DNA from: Gallaecimonas sp. GXIMD4217
Lineage (GTDB): Bacteria > Pseudomonadota > Gammaproteobacteria > Enterobacterales > Gallaecimonadaceae
Direction: 5' to 3'
Length of the DNA: 64,000 nucleotides
Assembly: GCF_038087665.1 (NCBI RefSeq)
Contig: NZ_CP149925.1
Span: forward strand, 1,267,455 to 1,331,454
The notes beneath the pieces are model-generated. The model searched no databases. It was given only the letters and a program-made list of their open reading frames with translations, and had not been told where the DNA came from. How positions within the stretch are numbered: position 1 is the first letter of the stretch; each line of letters begins with the position of its first letter. The position numbers were made by a program, and so were the translations under genes. Below are positions 39,077 to 47,298 of the stretch, one piece after another.

Positions 39077-39280
39077 TTGGATAACAGGGTCAAGGAATTC
39101 AGGGAGGCCAGGGGCTGGTCCCAGGGCAAGCTGGGCGAAGCGCTGGGGGTGTCGCGTCAGACCGTCAACTCCATCGAGAACGGTCGCTACGATCCCAGCC
39201 TGCCCCTGGCCTTCAAGCTGGCGAAGCTGTTCGGCTGCGCCATAGAGGATATGTTTAGTTACCAAGAGGAAAAGCCATGA
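39077..39280 (+). CDS. XRE-type HTH regulator (YozG/RelB-antitoxin-like size)
   Basis: Sixty-seven residues form essentially one Cro/CI helix-turn-helix (VKEFREARGWSQGKLGEALGVSRQTVNSIENGRYDPSLPLAFKLAKLFGCAIEDMF), the small XRE type with a conserved RQTVNSIENGRYxPSLxLA run common in regulators next to ABC exporters. Translation starts at TTG 39077 without a strong SD. It overlaps the ABC ATPase gene by ATGA, so it should be co-expressed with, and probably regulate, that exporter. Confidence 0.88.
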   Translation: MDNRVKEFREARGWSQGKLGEALGVSRQTVNSIENGRYDPSLPLAFKLAKLFGCAIEDMFSYQEEKP

Positions 39281-40068
39281 TCGCAGTGGAAAAGCTGGCC
39301 AAGCGTTTTGCGGTGCCGGATCCCAAGAAACTGGCGGAAAACGAGCGCAAGGATCCGCGTCTGAAGGGGCGCTTCTTCCATTCCGTCGAAGACGTTTCCT
39401 TTAGCTGCAACAAGGGTGAGGTGCTGGGCCTGCTGGGGCCCAATGGTGCCGGCAAGACCACCACGCTGCGCATGCTGTCATCGGCGCTGACCCCGAGCAG
39501 CGGCAGCATCAACGTCAACGGCATCGACGTGGTCAAGGATCCGGAGCTGGCCAGGGTCAAGATCGGCTTCCTGTCCGCCAGCACCGGCCTCTATGGCCGC
39601 CTGTCGGCCAGGGAAAACGTGGCCTATTTCGGGCAGATGCACGGCCTGGAAGGCGAGGCCCTGGAGGCGCGCCTGGCCCAGCTGTTCGAGCTGCTGGACA
39701 TGACCAGTTTCCTTGACCGCCGCGCCGAGCAGATGTCTTCGGGCATGAAGCAGCGCACCTCCATCGCCCGGGCCCTGGTGCACAACCCCGAGGTGGTGAT
39801 CCTCGACGAGCCTACCACCGGCCTGGACATCATGGCCACGGAAACCGTCATGGACGTGGTCAAGCACCTCAAGGAGCAGGGCACGCCGGTGATCTTCTCC
39901 ACCCACCATTTGGACGAGGTGGCCCAGCTGTGCGACAGGGTCGCCGTCATCGACAAGGGCCGTACCGTCTTTGCCGACAGCCTCCAGGTCTTCCGGGGCC
40001 TTGGCGGCGATCTGCGCCAGTCGCTGCTGAGCCTGATCGAGGGACAACAGAAGAGGGAGGCCGCCTGA
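39277..40068 (+). CDS. NatA-like ABC exporter ATPase
   Basis: The ATPase has 263 residues, with Walker A LLGPNGAGKTTTLRML, signature MSSGMKQRTSIARAL, Walker B VVILDEPTTGLDIMA and the H-loop FSTHHLDEVAQ. A short insert after strand one (DPKKLAENERKDPRLKGRFFHSV) is typical of NatA (Na+ export) ATPases. With the following permease it would form a NatAB-type exporter of Na+ or small hydrophobic compounds. Its ATG overlaps the XRE stop, and its stop overlaps the permease start (TGATG). Confidence 0.92.
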   Translation: MIAVEKLAKRFAVPDPKKLAENERKDPRLKGRFFHSVEDVSFSCNKGEVLGLLGPNGAGKTTTLRMLSSALTPSSGSINVNGIDVVKDPELARVKIGFLSASTGLYGRLSARENVAYFGQMHGLEGEALEARLAQLFELLDMTSFLDRRAEQMSSGMKQRTSIARALVHNPEVVILDEPTTGLDIMATETVMDVVKHLKEQGTPVIFSTHHLDEVAQLCDRVAVIDKGRTVFADSLQVFRGLGGDLRQSLLSLIEGQQKREAA

Positions 40069-41255
40069 TGTGGACCATCTTTAGAAAGGAACTCCAGGAG
40101 CTGATCCGGGACAAGAAGACCCTGTTCTTCGCCATTGCCATGCCCTTCATCATGGTGCCGCTGTTCTTCGGGATCGGCCTCTTTGCCGCCAAGCAGGTAG
40201 AAAACGCCAAGAACGAAGAGCTGAAGGTGGCCGTGAACAGGGCGCTGCCCCAGGTCGTCGAGGCCATAGAGGCGGCGGAAAACCTGACCCTGGTGACGGG
40301 CCTCGATCTCAGCGACATCAAGGCGGTGATCCGGGACGAGCAGGCCGATGCCGTACTGGTCATTCCCGAGGATTTCGAGCAGGCCAGGGCCGGACTTCGG
40401 CAGAGCCAGTGGCAGGTGCATTTCAACGATTCCTCCGCGGTCAACATGGTGTTGAGCCGCATCGAAAAGTCCCTCAAGCCGATGACGGACGGCCTCAAGG
40501 ATGAATATGCGGCGACCCTGGAGATAGACGAAGGGGCCCGTGTGGCCCTGATGGAGCCGGTGTCCCTGGAAAAGGTCTCGGTGGCCGATGAAAGGGAGAG
40601 CCTGGGTGACACCCTGGGCCGCTTCCTGCCTTACCTGCTGTTTTTCTCCTGCCTGATGGGAGCCATGTACCCGGCCATTGACCTGGGCGCCGGCGAGAAG
40701 GAGCGAGGCACCCTTGAGACCCTGCTGCTCTCGCCCATGCCCAGGACCCAACTGGTGCTGGGTAAATTCATGATCGTATTCATGTCGGCCCTGGTGGCGG
40801 CGCTGATCTCGGTGACCAGCCTGGCCGTCTGGGGCCTGGTGCTGGGCCAGCAGCTGGCCATAGAGGCGCTGATCAAGATCATCGGCACCATAGGCCTGGT
40901 CGATATCCTGTTCGTCATGGCCATGCTGGTGCCCATAGCGGCCATCTTCGGTGCCCTGATGCTGAGCCTGTCCATCTACGCCCGCAGCTACAAGGAGGCC
41001 CAGAACTACATGGGCCTGCTGCAGCTGCCGCTGATCCTGCCGGTGATGTTGACCATGTTCCCCGGCGTGGAGCTGACGGCGCAATGGGCCCTGGTGCCCC
41101 TGACCAATGTTGCCCTGGCCATCAAGGACATCATCAAGGGCACCATCGACTACTCGGCCCTGTGGTTGATCCTGGGGTCGACCCTGGTGCTGGCGGGGGC
41201 CTTGATCAGCTTCTGCGTCTACTGGTTCCGGCAGGAAAAGGTCCTGTTCCGTTAA
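40068..41255 (+). CDS. NatB-like ABC exporter permease
   Basis: Beginning at 40068 (MWTIFRKELQELIRDKKTLF), the protein has 395 residues. One N-terminal helix (about 20-42) is followed by a large soluble loop and then five to six C-terminal helices, the ABC-2 type. The segment GAGEKERGTLETLLLSPMPRTQLVLGKF is the family's coupling region. It is close in form to NatB of Bacillus. The operon XRE-natA-natB ends at a hairpin terminator. Confidence 0.92.
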   Translation: MWTIFRKELQELIRDKKTLFFAIAMPFIMVPLFFGIGLFAAKQVENAKNEELKVAVNRALPQVVEAIEAAENLTLVTGLDLSDIKAVIRDEQADAVLVIPEDFEQARAGLRQSQWQVHFNDSSAVNMVLSRIEKSLKPMTDGLKDEYAATLEIDEGARVALMEPVSLEKVSVADERESLGDTLGRFLPYLLFFSCLMGAMYPAIDLGAGEKERGTLETLLLSPMPRTQLVLGKFMIVFMSALVAALISVTSLAVWGLVLGQQLAIEALIKIIGTIGLVDILFVMAMLVPIAAIFGALMLSLSIYARSYKEAQNYMGLLQLPLILPVMLTMFPGVELTAQWALVPLTNVALAIKDIIKGTIDYSALWLILGSTLVLAGALISFCVYWFRQEKVLFR

Positions 41256-41260
41256 GCAGC

Positions 41261-41285
41261 AAAGGGTCGGTTCGCCGGCCCTTTT
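41261..41285 (+). terminator. Rho-independent terminator after natB-like gene
   Basis: AAAGGGTCGG-TTCG-CCGGCCCTTTT: a 7 bp stem (one G-T) closed by a UUCG-type tetraloop, with a short T-run. Confidence 0.8.
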
Positions 41286-41390
41286 GCTTGCTTGGGGCGA
41301 TCTCGCACAGAGGCTGACAGCAAATGGACATTGTTGACCGTCATCCCCTGGGCCAAGATAGGGCGGTCACATGGAATGGTGGATTTGGCT

Positions 41391-41849
41391 ATGGAACAGC
41401 AGATCGCGTTGAACCCTATGGTTCCCCCCCAGCCGCTGGCGGTACCCAAGATGCGGCTCTTTTCACCCATGCAGATGGCCCTTTGCGCCTTTATCGGCGG
41501 TCCATTGGGCGCCTGCTGGCTGATGGCCCAGAACTTCGGTGCCCTGGGCTATTTCACCCTCAAGAGCAGGGCCAGAACCTGGGCCCTGATCTCCACCCTG
41601 CTGGTGGCGGCAGCGTCGCTCTTTCTGCGTCTGGAGCTGCCCGGCCCCTGGCTGGCGGCCATCTATACGCTGTCGGTGGCCTGGTGCGCCAACCATTATC
41701 AGGGTGAGGCCTATGCCGAGCATCAGCTGGCCGGTGGTGAAACCCAGAATTGGGTCTGGGTCATACTGATCAGCCTGGTGTCCGCCGCCGTCACCCTGGC
41801 GGTGTTCTCCCTGCTGTTCTTTGTCACTCCCTATCAATGGTGGGGCTAA
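41391..41849 (+). CDS. Inner-membrane protein of unknown function
   Basis: From ATG 41391 (MEQQIALNPMVPPQPLAVPKMRLFSPMQMAL) this is a 152-residue protein with four hydrophobic segments (about residues 27-45, 60-78, 80-95 and 120-145). No family is recognised; the start of the membrane region MQMALCAFIGGPLGACWLMAQNFGALG is like many small DUF membrane proteins. An upstream in-frame start at 41292 would add a tail without membrane features. It ends 2 bp from the sulA-like gene running the other way. Confidence 0.7.
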   Translation: MEQQIALNPMVPPQPLAVPKMRLFSPMQMALCAFIGGPLGACWLMAQNFGALGYFTLKSRARTWALISTLLVAAASLFLRLELPGPWLAAIYTLSVAWCANHYQGEAYAEHQLAGGETQNWVWVILISLVSAAVTLAVFSLLFFVTPYQWWG

Positions 41850-41851
41850 GT

Positions 41852-42364
41852 CTAATGGGGCCAGGGGCCCTTGAGGATAAGGCCGGCACCCTGTTCCTGG
41901 CTGGGCTCCGCCGCCCGGGCATGCCTGGGTAGCGGTACCCTGACCGCGCGGATCTGCTGGAAGATGACGGGTTCGGGGGCGGGTTGCCCAGTCTTGAACA
42001 GCAGCGCCTGGCTCCCCCCCTTGCTTGCCGCCTTGCGGAGCAACTGCAGCTGGGCGCGACCGAAGCGCCCTCTCCATGACAGCACGGCGCTGAAATTGCC
42101 GTTGGCCAGGGCCTTGGCCAGGGTGTGCAGGGCATTTTTCACCCTGGTGCCGTGCACTACCAGGACCCGTGCCGGATCCACACCCCAGGCCAACCACTGG
42201 TCCCGGCTGGGAACCGCCGGCGGCGCCAACATCAGTATCCAGCGCCTTTCCTGGCTCAGCTCCCGCAATCTGGGCAGCAATTGTTGCCACTGTTCGGTTT
42301 GACCAGGCTCCAGCTGCTGTAGGCAGGCCTGCTGTGCTGCGGTTGCGAGATGGCGGGCTTCCAT
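41852..42364 (-). CDS. sulA: SulA-like SOS cell-division inhibitor
   Basis: Starting at 42364 (MEARHLATAAQQACLQQ) the protein has 170 residues, matching E. coli SulA (169). Core segments align: LLPRLRELSQERRWILMLAPPAVPSRDQWLAWGV, ALANGNFSAVLSWRGRFG and AASKGGSQALLFKTG. Two LexA-type boxes lie 15-48 bp upstream, so it should be induced on DNA damage. SulA blocks FtsZ polymerisation. The C-terminal tail is Ala/Gln-rich and differs from E. coli; a Lon-recognition tail cannot be judged. A longer frame from 42496 crosses the operators and is less likely. Confidence 0.85.
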   Translation of the reverse strand: MEARHLATAAQQACLQQLEPGQTEQWQQLLPRLRELSQERRWILMLAPPAVPSRDQWLAWGVDPARVLVVHGTRVKNALHTLAKALANGNFSAVLSWRGRFGRAQLQLLRKAASKGGSQALLFKTGQPAPEPVIFQQIRAVRVPLPRHARAAEPSQEQGAGLILKGPWPH

Positions 42365-42378
42365 GGGCGTCTCCGTAA

Positions 42379-42412
42379 CTGTCTGTGTATACAGTGGTGT
42401 ATGCGCATACAG
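42379..42412 (-). promoter_or_regulatory. Two LexA (SOS) boxes upstream of sulA
   Basis: CTGT-N8-ACAG at 42379-42394 is an exact LexA core. A second site at 42397-42412 reads GTGT-N8-ACAG on the + strand, one base off, and is palindromic in the centre (ATGCGCAT). The two are 2 bp apart. Tandem boxes usually mean tight repression. Confidence 0.85.
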
Positions 42413-42850
42413 TAGTTTGGTTTTTATCGCTTGGCAAGGGTTTTGTGCAAAAGTTGTCCACGCCAGGTTGCGCCAAAGGGAACTTGTCACGGCCATCCCC
42501 GGCCGCCTTTGCTCTCGACGGCCTTTGGAGCCGATCTTTCACATCGATGGCCAGGGTGTGAAAAGGAGCGGTAGCAGTCCTTGGCCGGGAGAAGGAAAAA
42601 GCTGCCCGATGCGGCCCGTATCACCTTGGCAAGCTCGGCCAGGAATGGGCATTTCAAAAAGCCCTTAAAAAGCCTTTGCTTTGGTTATTTTGCTGTCGGT
42701 AGATAGGCTGGTGTTTACAGGTGGCCAGCGGTTGAACAGTTTGCCGGCGGCTGTCTGAAAGCTGAATGGATCCCAGTGGCGATAGTAAATGTCATATTCA
42801 GGGTGTATTTTGCACCCGCTTTTTTCAGTCGTGCTTTCAAGGAAGAAAAA
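42413..42850. other. Intergenic region upstream of the tad locus, no gene seen
   Basis: About 440 bp that is AT-richer than its neighbours, with A/T tracts at 42415-42435 and 42650-42690. Open frames here look random. It probably holds promoters for the secreted-protein/LuxR genes on the + strand. Confidence 0.5.
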
Positions 42851-43723
42851 GTGAAGAGAAAGACATACCCCTTTCTGGCGGCCATGACCGCAGCGACTTT
42901 TTTTCAGGCTCAGGCTGAACTCACCATAGTGCAGGTGGGGCAGTCGCCTTTCGATGGCGAGACCAAGGTGGTGACCCATGTGGGGCAGGACCGGATCCGC
43001 ATCGATGTTAAAAACGACATTGAAAACTACACCTACATCTACCTGCTGCGTGATCGCTGGCAGAGCATCGATCATAACCAGAAGCTCATCTACACGCTGA
43101 AATATGATGACAGCATCCATGGGATGCGGACGGCCTTTGCCAAGAAACACCAGGACATGCTCGAGGCGCTGGCGCAGTTACCGGATCCCAAGTTGCGCCA
43201 GGAGATAGGGGACTATGTCGGTGAGCAGGCGGATCATATTCCCTCATCTTATGGCGACGAATTCGAGTCCAACGGCACGGTGCGCTACGTCGATACCGGG
43301 GAAAGCAAAAAAGTCGGCCCCTGGCAGGCCAGGAAGTACCAGGCCGTCGATTACGAATACCCCGAAGAGCCACTGCAACTGGCCACCTATTTTACGGTGC
43401 CCCTGGAGGGGGTGATCCGGCAGCAGGCCGAGCGCAAGCGGCTGCTGGCCATGGTCGAGCACCTGGATCATGCCCCTTCCCATTATCTTGATGCCTTCAG
43501 CCGCCAGAGCCTGCTGGTGGCCAGCTCAGCCAAGTTGTTGCAGGGCATGGGTGTTGCCGTGGCCAGTCACCTGGAAGAGGAAAGCCTTGAGATCACGCTC
43601 AAGTCCGTCTCCGACAAGGCGCTGGATCCGCTTCTCTTCAAGGCTCCATCTGGCTATCGGGTCGTCGACATGGCCGGCTCAGCCCAGGCCATGATGGACG
43701 AATATGGTAAATCAAGTCACTGA
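42851..43723 (+). CDS. Periplasmic protein before the tad regulator, unknown
   Basis: A GTG at 42851 with AAGGAAG five bases upstream gives 290 residues: signal peptide (MKRKTYPFLAAMTAATFFQAQA) then a mature protein starting ELTIVQVGQSPFDGETKVVTHVGQDRIRID, which resembles the start of DUF4412-type proteins (beta-rich, tracking a reporter-like metal or lipid), followed by a helical region (MRTAFAKKHQDMLEALAQL). A GKVGPWQARKY-like stretch follows. Function unknown. It is followed by 26 bp and a LuxR regulator gene, so it may be a sensory or effector partner. Confidence 0.75.
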   Translation: MKRKTYPFLAAMTAATFFQAQAELTIVQVGQSPFDGETKVVTHVGQDRIRIDVKNDIENYTYIYLLRDRWQSIDHNQKLIYTLKYDDSIHGMRTAFAKKHQDMLEALAQLPDPKLRQEIGDYVGEQADHIPSSYGDEFESNGTVRYVDTGESKKVGPWQARKYQAVDYEYPEEPLQLATYFTVPLEGVIRQQAERKRLLAMVEHLDHAPSHYLDAFSRQSLLVASSAKLLQGMGVAVASHLEEESLEITLKSVSDKALDPLLFKAPSGYRVVDMAGSAQAMMDEYGKSSH

Positions 43724-43749
43724 ACCGCTTTGCAGCAGTAGAGGTTAAT

Positions 43750-44379
43750 ATGGGCAAGGGAGAGCTCATCTGGGTTTCATCGTCCGATGAACGTCATGCC
43801 GCCGTGGAGACGGTGGCCTCCATGCTCGGCCTGAAGACGGGCCGCCACCTTCGCCAATGGCAACCAGAGCTTGTCACGCCGCGCCCGGGAAGGAAACTGG
43901 TCGTGATCCACCAGATGAAGGATGTCAGGGAGTCGCTGTCGATCCTACCCCTGGGCGAGGCGGATGTCTGCCACCTGGCCATGACGCCGAACGTCAGCAT
44001 GGAAGAGGAGGTGCTGCTGCTGCTGGGTGGCTTCAATGGTGTCCTGTTACGGGAGGCCGAGCCGGAAGACATCATCAGGGCGTTCAGGCGCGTGCTGGCC
44101 GATAACCTGGCCTTTTCCGGTATTGCCCTGTCCCACTACATATTGCGCCACGCCCGCAATACGGTGAGCGAAGCCAAGATGAAGATCATGCTCAGCACCA
44201 CCAGAAAGGAGCAGGAGGTGCTCGCGCTGGTGTGCCAGGGGCTGTCCAATGACGAGGTGGCCGAACAGCTCAGTGTTTCCATCAACACCGTCAAAATGCA
44301 CCTGCAGAATATCTACAAGAAAACCAACCTGAAGGGGCGGCGCCAGTTATTGGCAGCCTATGCCGGAATTCAGGTATAG
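43750..44379 (+). CDS. LuxR/CsgD-like transcriptional regulator
   Basis: This 209-residue protein is shaped like CsgD/VpsT: an N-terminal half with the secondary structure of a receiver domain but without a clear phospho-acceptor Asp pattern, then a LuxR helix-turn-helix (TTRKEQEVLALVCQGLSNDEVAEQLSVSINTVKMHLQNIYKKTNLKGRRQLLAAY). CsgD-type proteins turn on biofilm and curli or pilus genes. It lies directly upstream of flp, 98 bp before the pilin start, so it is the likely regulator of the tad locus. Confidence 0.85.
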   Translation: MGKGELIWVSSSDERHAAVETVASMLGLKTGRHLRQWQPELVTPRPGRKLVVIHQMKDVRESLSILPLGEADVCHLAMTPNVSMEEEVLLLLGGFNGVLLREAEPEDIIRAFRRVLADNLAFSGIALSHYILRHARNTVSEAKMKIMLSTTRKEQEVLALVCQGLSNDEVAEQLSVSINTVKMHLQNIYKKTNLKGRRQLLAAYAGIQV

Positions 44380-44477
44380 GTTGGCACCGGCAAAATTATC
44401 CTTAAGGATAATTGAATGGACTCATCAAACCTCCGACCATATCTATCGGATAGTTAACAAACATGGAGAGTACCCAC

Positions 44478-44771
44478 ATGCAAATCAAACGCAAACAGCT
44501 TGGTCAGGGCATGACCGAATACATCATCATCGTTGCCCTGATCGCCGTTGCCGCCATCGGTGTTTACAGCTTCTTCGGCAAGTCCATCCGCAATCAGGTT
44601 GCCGGCCTGGCCACCGAAATCTCCGGTCAGGACGCCAGCACCCAGATCAAGGCTTCCCAAGACGCTGCTGCCGATGGCACCGATGTCGCCGACGAGAACT
44701 ACAACCTGAGCAACTACAACGAGGGTGCCAACAGCGGCGCCAACGGTGGCTCCGGCGGCAGCCAGGACTAA
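44478..44771 (+). CDS. flp: Flp-type major pilin, extended C-terminus
   Basis: Starting at 44478 (MQIKRKQLGQGMTEYIIIV), the prepilin has 97 residues. The short leader ends at G9, and the mature start QGMTEY places Glu at +5 and Tyr at +6, the Tad prepilin rule. One hydrophobic helix follows (IIIVALIAVAAIGVYSFFG). The rest is polar: TEISGQDASTQIKASQDAAADG and an N/G/S-rich tail ending NGGSGGSQD. Usual Flp pilins are 50-80 residues, so the tail is long. A terminator directly after it will raise its transcript relative to the machinery genes. Confidence 0.93.
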   Translation: MQIKRKQLGQGMTEYIIIVALIAVAAIGVYSFFGKSIRNQVAGLATEISGQDASTQIKASQDAAADGTDVADENYNLSNYNEGANSGANGGSGGSQD

Positions 44772-44775
44772 ATAA

Positions 44776-44816
44776 AAAAGGGGAGTGGCCGCCCGGCCAC
44801 TCCTTCCCCTTTTGCT
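44776..44816 (+). terminator. Terminator after flp
   Basis: GGAGTGGCCG-CC-CGGCCACTCC, flanked by AAAAAGG before and CCTTTT after on the + strand. It probably allows partial read-through, since the assembly genes 230 bp further on have no obvious separate strong promoter. Confidence 0.85.
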
Positions 44817-45049
44817 GATAAAGGCAGGTAAAGGCAAGGGCAGCGTCATCATGGTGTAACCATGGGCGATTAACGTCATCTGCCCTGCAGCAATGCCTTT
44901 TATCATTTCAAAAGTGCACCCGGATTTAAAACATTGCGCCACACCGGGCCATATTCCCTGCCTGGTATTGATAACGGGTTTAGCAGCATAGAAAGGGCGC
45001 AAAAAACGGATTTTGGTAATTGCCGATACCCGCCAGGGAGATTTTCAGG

Positions 45050-46420
45050 ATGAAACGTCAAACAGGCCAAGCCATGGTGCTGTCGCTGGTGTTTATGGTG
45101 TTGGTGGCCATGGCCGCCCTGTTCGCCTTCAATGCCGCGCAGCTCAGCAACAACAGTACCCGACTGCAGAACACGGCCGATAACACCGCCTTTTCGGTGG
45201 CGGCCATTGCCGCCCGGGACCTCAATTTCAAGGCCTATACCAACAGGGCCATGGTGGCCAACCAGGTGGCGGTGGCGCAGATGGTCGGTCTGTCCTCCTG
45301 GTTTCGCATGATCAAGGAATACGCGGAGACGGTAGACACCCTGACGCGCTGGATCCCCTATGTCGGCCCGGTCATCTCCGCCATCGCCAATGTCATAGAC
45401 GGCATCAACACCGTGGCCCAGCGGGTGCTGCCGGTGCTGGTCGGTTTCGAAAGCGTGGTGCTCAAGGCGCTCAGCGGTGCCCAGTCGGTCATGCATTATG
45501 CGGGCTTCGGCGCCGCCCTCACCACGGCCGGCAAGATAGTCAAGCAGAACGACCCCAATGCCCAGCTGGATCTGATGCAGAACCCCATGCTGGGGATGGC
45601 CGCCAAGGAGCTCTGGCTGGATTTCCAAGGCAGCTACGACCGCTACAACGCCAAGGCGCCGTACCACGACAAGTTGGATGTGATCGCCGACTCCCGCGAT
45701 CCCTTCACCAGCAAGCGCAGCTACCGGGTCGGCTTCATGGAGCTCAACCTGGGCCTGTTCAAGTTCAAGACCTACAAGGCCGGCGGCAGCAACCTCAGGA
45801 CCAATGGCGACGACATGGAAACCTGGACCGCCATGGACACCATCAGTACCCACTTTGCCAAGTGGCGCTGCAAGTGGAGCGGTTGCGGCTGGAAGCGCTG
45901 GGAAGTGCCCTGGGGCTACGCCAGCACCAAGGGCAATGACGAGGTCGACATCCGCAGGCTCAGGGACAGGCAGTGGTGGGGCCGCAGCCGAGGGACCAAC
46001 CCCAAGGCCTCCAACTGGGCCGACAGCAGCCCCTACGAAATCGACATGCGCGCCTATACCGGCGTCGAGTCCTCCTACCTGCGCTCGGGCCGGCAGGGGC
46101 TGTCGGCCATCGACACCTTCAAGGTGGTCGTGTCCAAGCCCCAGGCCAATGTGCGCACCAGCAAGCAGGTACAGCTGGGCCGGGGCCGGCTGGATATCGC
46201 CGAGGGCGAAAACATGCTGGCGTCGAGGATGAGCGCCCTGGCCGCGGCCGAGGCCTATTACTCTCGCCCCTCCGATCTCAGTGCCTGGGTGCGCCGGGAC
46301 GGCAAGGGCGAATACGGCAACCTCTACAACCCCTTCTGGCAGCCGCGCCTGGCCGATACCACCTCCAGGGAACGCGCCATCGCCTATGCCAATACCAGGG
46401 CGCTCAGGAGGGGATCATGA
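45050..46420 (+). CDS. TadG-like pilus assembly protein
   Basis: The 456-residue protein begins MKRQTGQAMVLSLVFMVLVAMAALFAFNAAQ, the type III signal followed by one membrane helix, as in TadG-like proteins. Unlike TadE, the residue at +5 is Leu rather than Glu. The remainder is a large domain without a von Willebrand A motif; the segments KWRCKWSGCGWKRW and SWADSSPYEIDMRAYTG are unusual. Its position as the first assembly gene and overlap with the next (ATGA) place it in the Tad apparatus, likely envelope-side. Start 45050 is preceded by GGGAG. Confidence 0.85.
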   Translation: MKRQTGQAMVLSLVFMVLVAMAALFAFNAAQLSNNSTRLQNTADNTAFSVAAIAARDLNFKAYTNRAMVANQVAVAQMVGLSSWFRMIKEYAETVDTLTRWIPYVGPVISAIANVIDGINTVAQRVLPVLVGFESVVLKALSGAQSVMHYAGFGAALTTAGKIVKQNDPNAQLDLMQNPMLGMAAKELWLDFQGSYDRYNAKAPYHDKLDVIADSRDPFTSKRSYRVGFMELNLGLFKFKTYKAGGSNLRTNGDDMETWTAMDTISTHFAKWRCKWSGCGWKRWEVPWGYASTKGNDEVDIRRLRDRQWWGRSRGTNPKASNWADSSPYEIDMRAYTGVESSYLRSGRQGLSAIDTFKVVVSKPQANVRTSKQVQLGRGRLDIAEGENMLASRMSALAAAEAYYSRPSDLSAWVRRDGKGEYGNLYNPFWQPRLADTTSRERAIAYANTRALRRGS

Positions 46421-47298
46421 ACAGACAGAAGGGACAGGCGCTGGTCGAGTCCGTGGTGGCCATGGCCTTCGTAACAGTGCCGCTGACGCTGCTGTTGCCG
46501 CTGCTGAGCAAGACCGCCGATATTCAGCACCGCACCCAGCAGGCTTCCAGGTATACCGCCTGGGAGCGCACCGTCTGGCTGCAGCGCCGGCCTTCGGACA
46601 TGCCCGGCGGCCGCGGCTATTTTTATGCATCGCGCAGCGAACAGGACATTGCCAGGCAGCTGCCCTGGCGCATCTTCCAGCAGGCCGGACAGCCGTTGTC
46701 CACCAGCCAGCCCGAAAGATGGTCCTGGCAGGACAAGCTGTACCCAAGCCTCAAGCACCTGGTCAAGCAGGGCAGCAGCCTGACGCCGCTGCTGGCGGCC
46801 AACAGCGACGACACCGAGGACAACGACGAACTGGGCCGATTCAGCCGTGCCCAGAGCAGGGGAGGGCTGCCCGGCAGCCTGGGCGGCCTGACGGAAAAGG
46901 CCGTCGATCTGCTCAGCCTGACCAAGTTCAAGCTGGACACCAGGGAATACTACCGGACCCAGGTCAACACCAGGATGGAACCCCTGTACCTCAACCCCTT
47001 CACCGGCAAGGAGGCCGAGGGCTACCCCGTCGTGAACCTGACCTTCTCCGGCCAAAACGCCCTGCTGGCCCAGGGCTGGAACGCCGGCGGCCCCAAGCAC
47101 CTGCAGAACAGGGTCAAGCGCCTGGTGCCCACCACCTGGCTCGATACCGGCTTTATCAGGACAGCCCAGAACACCCTGGGCCTGCTGCCGGTGGCCAAGG
47201 AACTCAGGACCAGCAGCCTCAAGCTGGGGCATGTGGATGTGGAGGCCCTGCCCAGCCACCACCTCTGTACCTACGGCACGGCCAATTGCGGGGGATGA
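46417..47298 (+). CDS. TadE-like pseudopilin
   Basis: The 293-residue protein starts within the stop of the TadG-like gene (ATGA; SD AGGAGG at 46406-46411). MNRQKG|QALVESVVAM carries Glu at +5 after the cleavable Gly, the TadE/TadF pattern, followed by one hydrophobic helix and a long polar domain (AWERTVWLQRRPSDMPGGRG onward). Pseudopilins of this type are processed by the Tad prepilin peptidase and are needed for fibre assembly. It is longer than usual TadE (about 200). Confidence 0.85.
   Translation: MNRQKGQALVESVVAMAFVTVPLTLLLPLLSKTADIQHRTQQASRYTAWERTVWLQRRPSDMPGGRGYFYASRSEQDIARQLPWRIFQQAGQPLSTSQPERWSWQDKLYPSLKHLVKQGSSLTPLLAANSDDTEDNDELGRFSRAQSRGGLPGSLGGLTEKAVDLLSLTKFKLDTREYYRTQVNTRMEPLYLNPFTGKEAEGYPVVNLTFSGQNALLAQGWNAGGPKHLQNRVKRLVPTTWLDTGFIRTAQNTLGLLPVAKELRTSSLKLGHVDVEALPSHHLCTYGTANCGG

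Noticed and set aside
42363-42668. 101-codon + strand frame over the LexA boxes
   Set aside because: It starts inside sulA on the opposite strand, crosses the operators and has no protein character.
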